A stretch of DNA of 56,077 nt, taken from assembly GCA_903872075.1 (NCBI GenBank), contig CAIQJF010000044.1, forward strand, positions 1 to 56,077, in the 5' to 3' direction. Position numbers and translations under genes: made by a program. The notes under the pieces are model-generated. The model was given only the letters and a program-made list of their open reading frames with translations. It had not been told where the DNA came from and did not search any database. Below, one piece after another: positions 1 to 8,560 of this stretch (positions are counted from its first letter, which is position 1; every line of letters begins with the position of its first letter). This DNA is from an uncultured Caulobacteraceae bacterium (GTDB lineage: Bacteria > Pseudomonadota > Alphaproteobacteria > Caulobacterales > Caulobacteraceae).

Positions 1-27
1 AGGCGCTGCACGGCGGCCGACTGTGGG

Positions 28-1281
28 CTACTTCCCCAGCGCCCCATAGATCGCCTTCTGCCACATGGGCAGGGCGAGGCGGGCGCCGAGGCGGGTATTC
101 TGTCCCATGTTGGCCACGGCCTCAGGCCCTAGTTCCATGGAATTCTGGATCAGGTAGATGGCGATCAGGTCCTCCACCGGATCGGCTTGCCACCAGGTGC
201 CGAAGGCGCCCGGCCAGCCGAACGAGCCGTCCGAACCCGCGCCCATCCACGCCTGTTTCTCGGCGTCGGTTATGACCGACACGCCCAGGCCGAAGCCCTG
301 ACCCATCCAGAACGGGATGCCCATGAAGGTGAACTCCCGCTGGGCGTCTGTCAGCCGGTTGGTGCGCATCAGATCGACAGTTTCGGCTTTCAGCAGGCGC
401 ACGCCGTCCACTTCGCCGCGGGCGAGCAGCATACGGGCGAACTTCAGATAGTCGTCCGCCGTGGAGATCAGCCCGCCGCCGCCGCCGCAATAGGCGGGCG
501 GCGTATCGTGCGTGCTGAAGGCCACCGCTTCCAGGGCCCCGGTCTCCTGATCCTGACGATAGACCACCGCGGCGCGGTCGCGGTTGGCCGGCGGGATGTA
601 GAAGTCGGTGTCGACCATACCCAGCGGCTGGAAAATCCGCTCGAACAGGAACTGACGAAAATCCATGCCGGCCACACGGCCGACCAGAAAGCCCAGGACA
701 TCCGTGGCGTGGCTGTAGTGGAATCGCTCGCCGGGCGGATAGGAGAGGGGCAGGCCGCCCAGGGCCGCCAGCCAGGCATCCGGGGTCATGGCGCTGTTCA
801 GCACATCGCCCAGCGCGCGGTGGTAGGCATGGGCGATCGGGCCGACCGAGCTGAAGCCATAAGCCAGGCCGGCGCGGTGGGTCAGCAGATCCTCGACGGT
901 GATGTCGCGCGGGGCCGGATAGGTGTCTTCCACGGAGCCGGTGGCGTCCTTCTGGACCTGCATGTCCTTGAACTCGGGCAACCAGCGCGTGATCGGATCT
1001 TCGAGCGCGAGTTTGCCTTCCTCCAGAAGCATCAGCACGGCGACCGACGTGACGGGCTTGGTCATGGACGCGATGCGGAAGAGCGTATCGCGCGTCATGG
1101 GGGCGCCCGTTTCCAGGTTGCGCTTGCCCTGGGCGGTGGTCTGGACCACCTCGCCATTGCGCCAGACGAGTGTCACCGCGCCGGAGAGGTCGCCAGAGGC
1201 GATCACGCCATCGAGCACGGCGGGAGCGCCAGCCAGGGCGTCAAGGTTGAAAGTGTTCGCTGAAACCGATGCGCCGTCCAT
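28..1281 (-). CDS. Serine hydrolase, beta-lactamase/esterase (class C-like) family
   Basis: Predicted serine hydrolase of the class C beta-lactamase/EstB/penicillin-binding-protein-like family. The nucleophile motif SMTK (S-x-x-K) lies about 70 residues from the start, a YSH triad takes the place of the usual Y-x-N, and a late GAFGTWW segment matches the third conserved box of the esterase branch. No clear signal peptide is seen, so it is probably cytoplasmic. The open frame runs 25 codons further upstream, but the ATG at 1281 is chosen because GGGAGCAGG lies just before it. It follows the ProA-like gene on the same strand with a 64-base gap. The family includes esterases and peptidases as well as beta-lactamases, so the substrate cannot be named. 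Confidence 0.85.
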   Translation of the reverse strand: MDGASVSANTFNLDALAGAPAVLDGVIASGDLSGAVTLVWRNGEVVQTTAQGKRNLETGAPMTRDTLFRIASMTKPVTSVAVLMLLEEGKLALEDPITRWLPEFKDMQVQKDATGSVEDTYPAPRDITVEDLLTHRAGLAYGFSSVGPIAHAYHRALGDVLNSAMTPDAWLAALGGLPLSYPPGERFHYSHATDVLGFLVGRVAGMDFRQFLFERIFQPLGMVDTDFYIPPANRDRAAVVYRQDQETGALEAVAFSTHDTPPAYCGGGGGLISTADDYLKFARMLLARGEVDGVRLLKAETVDLMRTNRLTDAQREFTFMGIPFWMGQGFGLGVSVITDAEKQAWMGAGSDGSFGWPGAFGTWWQADPVEDLIAIYLIQNSMELGPEAVANMGQNTRLGARLALPMWQKAIYGALGK

Positions 1282-1345
1282 GTGGTCCTGCTCCCTGGGA
1301 TCGTTGTCGTCGAATGGATAGGGGCAATCTCGCGTCGCGGCTAGA

Positions 1346-2848
1346 TCACCGCGCAACGTCGGGATCGGTCTGCATCATCCGCGCGCGGACCGTGTACACC
1401 CCGTCGCCGCTGAGCACCCCAGCCCGGGCGAAGAGACGGCCGGCCTGCCAGTTGGAAAGACCCAGTTCGGGGCGGTTCAGGGCGTATTGACCGTCGACCC
1501 AGCGGGTGAAGCCATCGCCGATAAAGGCGGCGTCCACCGCGGCGAAGAAGCGTCGTCGCGTGGCGTCGTCGTCGGTGATGATCGAGGCAATGAAGCGGGG
1601 GCTGTACGTGTTGAACAGCGTCGCGGCGTGGTCCGGGCTGTCGACCAGCTTCAGCGATACCTCCGGAGTTTCCTCCCATTCCCATTCATGAGCGAGGTCG
1701 GCGTCGGCGATGACCTCCACCAGGGGTTCGTCGTGGTCGCCATCGGCCCGCCGGACCCGCGTCCGAGCCGCGAGCCATCGGCCGGGGAGGGCGGCTTCGT
1801 CACCGGCCGCCACATGCAGTTTCACTCCGTGGCCGCGGCGGTCGCCGGCGCGCTTCAACGCCTGGAGAAAGACCGGAATGAGGTCGGCCGCGCGCGTGCG
1901 GTGAATGCAGCAGACGTTCAGGGTGTTGCAGACCTTGCGATCGAGCGAGTGGAACACGGCGGCCGCGAAACGCGCCTCGTCGGCGTCCGGCGCGGCGACC
2001 AGCCACGCCCCGCCAGTTCCATGAAGACTGACCGGTACGCCAGACTGGCGGGCGACTCCCCCCAGTTGCGCCACGGCTGGCCCCGATCCGCGGGCCACGG
2101 CCAACGAGAGGCGAGAGTCGGAGAACAAGGCCCAGCCGGCCGCGTGTTCGAGGCTGTCGACCAGCACCGCGGCGCCTTCCGGGAGGCCGGAGTCCCGCAA
2201 GGCGGGGATCAGGGCATGCGATGACAGGGCCCGCGCCGTCTGCAGGGCGTCGCCGCCGATGCGGAACACCACCGTATTGCCGCCGCGGATGACGCCGGCG
2301 GCGTCGGCGAACACATTGGGCCGCCCCTCGAACACAAAGCCCACCACGCCCAGCGGCGCGGTGATCTGTTCAACGGACCAGCCGTCGTGATCGACACGTT
2401 CGACCAGCCGTTCTCGCCCTGCCGGTGTATCCCGCCACGCCCGCAGTCCGTCGATCATGTCGGCGCGCATTCGGTCGGAAGCGACGAGGCGCGTCGTGCT
2501 GCGTCCGCGCGCTGTCGCCCAGTCCACGTCCTGAGAATTGGCTTTGGCCACCTCATCCCAGATGGCTGGGGTCTCAAGGTTGGCGGCGAAGCGCTCGAAA
2601 AAGTCTGTGATTTGCTGGTCGCTCACCTTGGCGATGTCGGTGAACGCCGCGCGAGCCCGTGTCACGGCCGCTTCGGCTATGTCGTGAACGGTCCTGGGGA
2701 TGTGCAGCAGATCGCCGCACTCCTGAACCACTATGAGGCGGTCGCCAGCCCTGAATTTGGCCGCGAGTTCGGGCGTGACGAGGCTCAACCTGTCGCCACC
2801 CCACACTATGGGCATGCCTTCGGTCAGGGTCTCTAGCGTGCGGGTCAT
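1346..2848 (-). CDS. proA: ProA-like glutamate-5-semialdehyde dehydrogenase (gamma-glutamyl phosphate reductase family)
   Basis: 500-residue member of the ALDH superfamily, closest to ProA, which reduces gamma-glutamyl phosphate to glutamate-5-semialdehyde with NADPH in proline synthesis. The ProA landmarks are present: GVVGFVFEGRPNV, LHGTGGAW, and the catalytic-cysteine segment KVCNTLN. It is longer than the usual 415-430 residues; about 50 residues precede the point where ProA normally begins, and the segment after GRPNV reads VVFRIGGDAL where ProA has a glycine-rich ILRGG. No proB is adjacent. A true ProA or a paralogue with another acyl-phosphate substrate are both possible, so the symbol is tentative. 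It is transcribed away from the formaldehyde dehydrogenase gene, with 123 bases between them. Confidence 0.72.
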   Translation of the reverse strand: MTRTLETLTEGMPIVWGGDRLSLVTPELAAKFRAGDRLIVVQECGDLLHIPRTVHDIAEAAVTRARAAFTDIAKVSDQQITDFFERFAANLETPAIWDEVAKANSQDVDWATARGRSTTRLVASDRMRADMIDGLRAWRDTPAGRERLVERVDHDGWSVEQITAPLGVVGFVFEGRPNVFADAAGVIRGGNTVVFRIGGDALQTARALSSHALIPALRDSGLPEGAAVLVDSLEHAAGWALFSDSRLSLAVARGSGPAVAQLGGVARQSGVPVSLHGTGGAWLVAAPDADEARFAAAVFHSLDRKVCNTLNVCCIHRTRAADLIPVFLQALKRAGDRRGHGVKLHVAAGDEAALPGRWLAARTRVRRADGDHDEPLVEVIADADLAHEWEWEETPEVSLKLVDSPDHAATLFNTYSPRFIASIITDDDATRRRFFAAVDAAFIGDGFTRWVDGQYALNRPELGLSNWQAGRLFARAGVLSGDGVYTVRARMMQTDPDVAR

Positions 2849-2971
2849 GGCTGGGCTTTAGCGAATGAGCGGCCCGCCACCCAAGACAAAAAGGAATATG
2901 GTCTGCGCGCCGATTGCCTCGCCTGGGGCGGCGCATTAATCCGCCATACCGACCAACACTGAGGATCGCCC

Positions 2972-4084
<1,113 letters not shown>

Positions 4085-4202
4085 ACCTGCGCGAAGCCGC
4101 CCAACCTGACTGGCAGCGGAAACGTTTACGTTCCAGGTTTGAATCGGCTACGGCGAGAACAGGGCAAGGCGGGTGATCTCGCCCATTGTGGAGAGACTTG
4201 GC

Positions 4203-5231
4203 GTGGTTCAGACGAGACAGCGGTGCGCCGCCACTGCAACGCAAATCTTTACCGCCGCCGCAGCGGCCATAGCCGTGCTCGCCGCTCAAGGCGCGCAGGC
4301 CGGAACCTATACCGCGATCGCTCCCTATGTGGGCACCGGAACGAGCACGGGCGTCCTGGGGATTAACAACGCCGGTTACATGACCGGGACTGTCGGCAAT
4401 GCCGACGGGAGCGGTTCGGCCTTCATTCGTGATCCCTCGGGCGTCTACACCCTGTTCACGAACAATGGCGATTTCAACACGGTGGGGCGGGCGATCAACA
4501 GCGCCAATACGATCACCGGCTACTCGACCGACTCCAGTCAGGTGCTCAGTGTCGACTCGGAGTTCTCAAGGAGCTCCGGCGGCGCGCTAACGCAACTCTC
4601 AGCCGCTGGGCCAGGCGCGCTGCACGGCATCGCCCAGGGGATCAACAGTTCGGGCGCGATCGTCGGTGACTACTTCTTTAAATCAGGCGGCAAAACCTAT
4701 CGTCACGGGTTCCTTCTTGCTAGCGGCGTGTTCACGGACATCTCCGTCGGTCCGGCCGTCAACCAGCGCACCCAGGCGCGTGGTATAGCGGACGCCGGCG
4801 TCATCGACGGCTGGGTGTCGCAGGCGGGTGTCATCGAAGGCTTTGTCTATTCAGGCGGCGTCTTCCAGTTCATCTCCGACCCAAATCCCAATGCGGTAGG
4901 CACTTATCTGGAAGCGCTGAACAACAACGGCCTGGCGTCGGGCGAGTGGTTCGATGCGAGCGGCAATTCGACGGCCTTTATCTACGACACGGTGCATCAC
5001 ACGTTCGCTGACCTGCTGCCGCCGGTCGCTGGTAGCTATGACGCCTTCGGGCTCAACGATGCGGGCCGAGTGGTCATCACTGGGGTCGATCTGGCTGGAA
5101 ATTCGGTGAATTATCTCTACAGCCCGGGTGTTCCCGAACCCGCCTCCTGGGCGCTGGTGCTGGTCGGCGTCGGCGGCCTTGGCGCGGTCCTGCGGCGGAC
5201 GCGGAAGGACCGGGCGGCGCTCGCCGTCTGA
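4203..5231 (+). CDS. Secreted PEPxxWA-CTERM protein with HAF-type repeats
   Basis: Predicted exported protein with a C-terminal PEP-CTERM sorting signal: VPEPASWAL, a hydrophobic stretch, then the basic tail RRTRK. The signal peptide is alanine-rich and ends near QGAQAG. In between, several repeats of the form G-I/L-N-x-x-G-x-x-x-G followed by aromatic F-I/L-Y residues (GINNAG, GINSSG, ALNNNG, GLNDAG) resemble the extracellular HAF repeat. GTG at 4203 is preferred because GGAGAG lies 7 bases before it; another in-frame GTG at 4173 would add 10 residues. No exosortase gene is in the window. Function is unknown; a role at the cell surface or in the exopolysaccharide matrix is inferred from the sorting signal only. 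Confidence 0.82.
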   Translation: MVQTRQRCAATATQIFTAAAAAIAVLAAQGAQAGTYTAIAPYVGTGTSTGVLGINNAGYMTGTVGNADGSGSAFIRDPSGVYTLFTNNGDFNTVGRAINSANTITGYSTDSSQVLSVDSEFSRSSGGALTQLSAAGPGALHGIAQGINSSGAIVGDYFFKSGGKTYRHGFLLASGVFTDISVGPAVNQRTQARGIADAGVIDGWVSQAGVIEGFVYSGGVFQFISDPNPNAVGTYLEALNNNGLASGEWFDASGNSTAFIYDTVHHTFADLLPPVAGSYDAFGLNDAGRVVITGVDLAGNSVNYLYSPGVPEPASWALVLVGVGGLGAVLRRTRKDRAALAV

Positions 5232-5254
5232 TCTGGGCGAGATTCGTGTCCATG

Positions 5255-5288
5255 AAACGCCGTCGGCCCCCGCGCCGGCGGCGTTTTT
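5255..5288 (+). terminator. Rho-independent terminator after the PEP-CTERM gene
   Basis: A GC-rich hairpin (AACGCCG-T-CGGC pairing with GCCG-G-CGGCGTT) is followed directly by a run of six T. It begins about 25 bases after the stop codon and separates this gene from the DUF1697 gene. Confidence 0.85.
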
Positions 5289-5300
5289 TGTGATCGCGCC

Positions 5301-5846
5301 ATGGGCGGCCGAGTCGCACTCCTCCGCGCGGTCAACGTCGGCGGAGCCAACCGGCTTGCGATGGCCGATCTCAGGATTGTGGCCGAGAACCTCGGCTATC
5401 TGGCTGCGAAGACCCTGCTGCAGACCGGCAATCTGGTGATTGAGCCCCCGACCGAAGAGCCTGTCGCGACCACGGAGGCGCGGCTGCAGGCGGCTCTCGT
5501 GGCCCATCTGGCTCTCAATGTCGACGTCATTGCCCGGACCGCAGCCGAGTGGTCCGCGACGATGACCGCAAATCCCTTCGAGGAGGAGGCGCGGCATGAC
5601 TCCGCGCGACTTGTGATCATGGCGCTGAAGGCGGATGCGGCGCCAGGCGGCGAAGCCCGGCTCATCGGGACCATTCGCGGTCCGGAACAGGCGCGCCTCC
5701 GCGGACGTGATGTCTTCATCCACTATCCGGATGGGATGGGCGCCAGTCGCCTCACGGCCGCGGTCGTTGAACGGGCCCTGGGCGTTCGCGGGACGGCGCG
5801 AAACTGGAATACGGTTCAGAAGATCGCCGCGCTGCTGGCGGATTGA
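5301..5846 (+). CDS. DUF1697 domain protein
   Basis: 181-residue cytoplasmic protein of the DUF1697 family. The family's start (LLRAVNVGG), the LQTGNLV segment and the closing ARNWNTVQKIA block are all visible, and the length is normal. Molecular function is not known for the family. The start ATG lies just after a strong terminator, so it should have its own promoter, but none is obvious in the short gap. The 3' end faces mobA with only 6 bases between the stop codons. Confidence 0.88.
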   Translation: MGGRVALLRAVNVGGANRLAMADLRIVAENLGYLAAKTLLQTGNLVIEPPTEEPVATTEARLQAALVAHLALNVDVIARTAAEWSATMTANPFEEEARHDSARLVIMALKADAAPGGEARLIGTIRGPEQARLRGRDVFIHYPDGMGASRLTAAVVERALGVRGTARNWNTVQKIAALLAD

Positions 5847-5852
5847 TCTCCC

Positions 5853-6530
5853 TCAGAGCGACTCAGGCCGGTCGCGCGCGGAGAGCGCCTCGGCCACGGC
5901 GGCGAGGTCTGCGAGCGTGTTCACATTGGCGAAGGCGTGCTCGTCGCTGAAATCCACCGCCCTGGCGCCGATCTCGTCGAGCAACGCGCCGACGGCAGGG
6001 TGATCTCCCTGAGCCAGGCGAGAACGCAGCGCGGGGCCGTTGCTCACCCGCCAGACTGCGCAGAGACCATGTCGGCGGTCCGCGCTGGTCGGATAGGCGG
6101 CCGTTCCCTCGCCCAAAGCCTCCACAAGGCGGGCCAAATGTTCTGCCCGGACGGCGGGCGTATCGCAGGTCATGGTGATGAGAGCGTCGAAACCGGCCGC
6201 CGCCGCCCAGGTTAGACCGGCCGCAAGTCCGGCCAGAGGTCCGGCGGCGTGACTGGGGTCATCTGGAAGCACCGTTCTTCCGTCAGCGAGGGCCAGCTTT
6301 GCCGCGCCCGATCCGGGCGCGGCGCTCACGGCGACCTCCGCGCAGCAACTATCGAGGGCCTGAAGGCTGCAGGCCAGCAGCGGCATTCCGCCCAGCAAGG
6401 CGACCGCTTTTTCCGCCCCGAAGCGTCGTGACCGGCCGCCCGCCAGAACCAACCCCGCGAAACCGTCCCGCAATGTCGCTTTTTTCGTCGGTGGCATCGG
6501 ACTTGTTCGCGTCTGGTTAACGCCCGTCAT
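5853..6530 (-). CDS. mobA: Molybdenum cofactor guanylyltransferase MobA
   Basis: Transfers GMP from GTP to molybdopterin to make the guanine dinucleotide cofactor (bis-MGD) needed by the formate dehydrogenase encoded next door. The nucleotidyltransferase loop LAGGRSRRFGAEKA and the metal-binding TCDTP segment are visible; 225 residues is near the family length. The ATG at 6530 overlaps the ATG of fdsG on the other strand within the sequence CATG. An alternative ATG at 6497 would shorten the protein by 11 residues and leave about 31 bases between the two starts. Neither start has a strong ribosome binding site. The head-to-head position with fdsG supports cofactor supply to Fds. Confidence 0.88.
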   Translation of the reverse strand: MTGVNQTRTSPMPPTKKATLRDGFAGLVLAGGRSRRFGAEKAVALLGGMPLLACSLQALDSCCAEVAVSAAPGSGAAKLALADGRTVLPDDPSHAAGPLAGLAAGLTWAAAAGFDALITMTCDTPAVRAEHLARLVEALGEGTAAYPTSADRRHGLCAVWRVSNGPALRSRLAQGDHPAVGALLDEIGARAVDFSDEHAFANVNTLADLAAVAEALSARDRPESL

Positions 6531-7023
6531 GTCCTATCTGGGCTCCGTGGAAACGCCGCAGCCCTGGTCGCCCGAAGGGGTCCAAGCGATCGTCGCCGCC
6601 CACCAGTCGCTGGAAGGGCCGCTGATCCCTATTCTGCACGCGTTGCAGAATATCTACGGTTGTGTCCCGCGGGAAGCCGTATCGATAGTCGCCCACGCGC
6701 TGAACCTCAGCCGCGCTGAAGTGCACGGGGTCGTCACATTCTACCATGACTTCCGGGACCGGCCCGCCGGCGACCGCGTCGTGAAAATCTGCCGAGCTGA
6801 AGCCTGCCAGGCGAAAGGCGGCGAGGCGGCGGCGCGGGTCCTGCTGTCGGTGCTCGGCCTGCCGCACGACACGGCTTGGGGCGGGACAACCACTGACGGT
6901 GTGGTGACGGTCGAGCCTGTCTATTGCCTGGGCCTCTGCGCTGTCGCCCCGGCCGCCCTGATTGATGGCGAACCCTTCGGTCGTTTCGACGGCATGCGGC
7001 TTTGTGAGGCGGTGGGATCGTGA
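6529..7023 (+). CDS. fdsG: NAD-dependent formate dehydrogenase gamma subunit FdsG
   Basis: NuoE-like [2Fe-2S] subunit of the soluble molybdenum formate dehydrogenase (formate + NAD+ to CO2 + NADH). Thioredoxin-like fold with four cluster cysteines at about C88, C93, C133 and C137 (CRAEAC and CLGLC). The LSRAEVHGVVTFYHDF segment is characteristic of FdsG. 164 residues. Its stop overlaps the GTG start of fdsB (GTGA), so the two are translationally coupled. The start codon has no good ribosome binding site and overlaps the start of mobA on the other strand. Confidence 0.95.
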   Translation: MSYLGSVETPQPWSPEGVQAIVAAHQSLEGPLIPILHALQNIYGCVPREAVSIVAHALNLSRAEVHGVVTFYHDFRDRPAGDRVVKICRAEACQAKGGEAAARVLLSVLGLPHDTAWGGTTTDGVVTVEPVYCLGLCAVAPAALIDGEPFGRFDGMRLCEAVGS

Positions 7024-8555
7024 TCCGTCTCTACATCCCTGGCGATGCCGCCGCTCTGGCGGTGGGGGCCAGTGATGTCGCCCGCGCCATGACGTCTGAG
7101 GCCGTCCGCCGCGGCGTGGACATTGCGATCACGCGGACGGGCTCGCGCGGCATGGTCTGGCTCGAACCTCTCGTCGAAGTTGAAACGCCGGGAGGGCGGA
7201 TCGCCTATGGCCCGGTCGATGCGCACGACGTGGCCTCGCTCTTCGACGCCGGTTTTCTGGCGGGTGACGACCACCCCTTGCGGATAGGGCGTCCTGAAGA
7301 TCATCCCTGGCTCCGGGACCAGACGCGGATAACCTTCGCCCGATGTGGCATAGTCGACCCTGCGTCCCTGTCGGACTATCGCGCCCGCGGCGGGTTCGCC
7401 GGGCTGGCCAAGGCCCGCGCGATCGGGCCGGAAGCAATCATCGCCGCCGTGACCGCCTCTGGTCTGCGCGGGCGGGGCGGGGCCGGCTTTCCAGCCGGGA
7501 TCAAGTGGAAGACGGTCGCGGCCGCCGCCGGCGCGCCGAAATATGTCGTCTGCAATGCCGACGAGGGCGACAGCGGCACTTTCGCCGACCGTATGATCCT
7601 GGAAGGCGATCCCTTTGCCTTGATCGAGGGCATGGCCATCGCCGGCTTCGCCACCGGCGCGAACACGGGATTCGTCTACGCCCGGTCGGAATATCCCCAC
7701 GCCATTCGCGCGTTCGGGCGCGCGCTCGACGTCGTAAGGGCCGACGGCGCACTCGGCGCCTTCGACATCAAACTTCGGATCGGGGCGGGGGCCTATGTCT
7801 GCGGGGAAGAGACCGCGCTGCTGGAGAGTCTCGAAGGCAAGCGCGGCCAGGTTCGGGCCAAACCGCCGCTGCCGGCTCACAAGGGTCTGTTTGGTCAGCC
7901 CACCGTCGTGAATAATGTTCTCACCCTCGCCACCGCGCCCTGGATCCTGGCTCATGGGGCCGAAGCCTATGCCAATCTCGGCGTCGGCCGCTCGCGCGGA
8001 ACTCAACCCATTCAGCTGGCTGGTAATGTAAGATTTCCAGGGCTTTATGAGACGCCATTCGGGCTGACGCTCGGCGAGCTTGTCATGGGTGTCGGCGGCG
8101 GAACCGCCAGCGGCCGGCCGGTGCGGGCGGTGCAATGCGGCGGCCCGCTCGGGGCCTATTTCCCGCCCGCGCTGTTCGACACGGTCTACGACTATGAGGC
8201 GTTCGCGGCCCGGGATGGCCTCATCGGACATGGTGGAATCGTGGTCTTCGACGACACTGTCGACATGGCCGTCCAGGCCCGCTTCGCCTTCGATTTCTGC
8301 GCGCTGGAGAGTTGTGGCAAGTGCACGCCCTGCCGGATCGGTTCGGTGCGCGGGGCGGAGACCCTCGACAAGGTGATCGCGGGCATTGAGGTCGAAGCCA
8401 ACCTCGCGCTCGTCGAGGATCTCTGCCACACGCTGAAATTCGGATCGCTTTGCGCCCTTGGAAGTTTCACGCCCTATCCGGTGATGAGCGCCCTGACGCA
8501 CTTTCCGGAGGATTTCCGGCGTCTTGCCGCAGGTTCCGAGACGAGGGTAAGTTGA
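7020..8555 (+). CDS. fdsB: NAD-dependent formate dehydrogenase beta subunit FdsB
   Basis: NuoF-like diaphorase subunit that passes electrons from the iron-sulfur chain to FMN and NAD+. The N-terminal part (roughly 1-120) is the thioredoxin-like region usual for FdsB; then come the FMN/NADH-binding segments GLRGRGGAGFPAG, VCNADEGDSGTF and GAGAYVCGEETAL, and the [4Fe-4S] cysteines in ESCGKCTPCRIGS with a fourth Cys in GSLCALG. 511 residues, full length. GTG start overlapping the fdsG stop; the gene ends at or just before the start of fdsA. Confidence 0.96.
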   Translation: MIRLYIPGDAAALAVGASDVARAMTSEAVRRGVDIAITRTGSRGMVWLEPLVEVETPGGRIAYGPVDAHDVASLFDAGFLAGDDHPLRIGRPEDHPWLRDQTRITFARCGIVDPASLSDYRARGGFAGLAKARAIGPEAIIAAVTASGLRGRGGAGFPAGIKWKTVAAAAGAPKYVVCNADEGDSGTFADRMILEGDPFALIEGMAIAGFATGANTGFVYARSEYPHAIRAFGRALDVVRADGALGAFDIKLRIGAGAYVCGEETALLESLEGKRGQVRAKPPLPAHKGLFGQPTVVNNVLTLATAPWILAHGAEAYANLGVGRSRGTQPIQLAGNVRFPGLYETPFGLTLGELVMGVGGGTASGRPVRAVQCGGPLGAYFPPALFDTVYDYEAFAARDGLIGHGGIVVFDDTVDMAVQARFAFDFCALESCGKCTPCRIGSVRGAETLDKVIAGIEVEANLALVEDLCHTLKFGSLCALGSFTPYPVMSALTHFPEDFRRLAAGSETRVS

Positions 8556-8560
8556 TCGCC

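Noticed and set aside
187..1263. Long plus-strand frame antisense to the serine hydrolase
   Set aside because: GC-rich DNA gives long shadow frames; this one has no motif and the opposite strand carries a clear enzyme.
4117..4133. Imperfect inverted repeat GGAAACGTTTACGTTCC after frmA
   Set aside because: One bulged base and no T-run; could be a weak operator or chance. Not enough to call.
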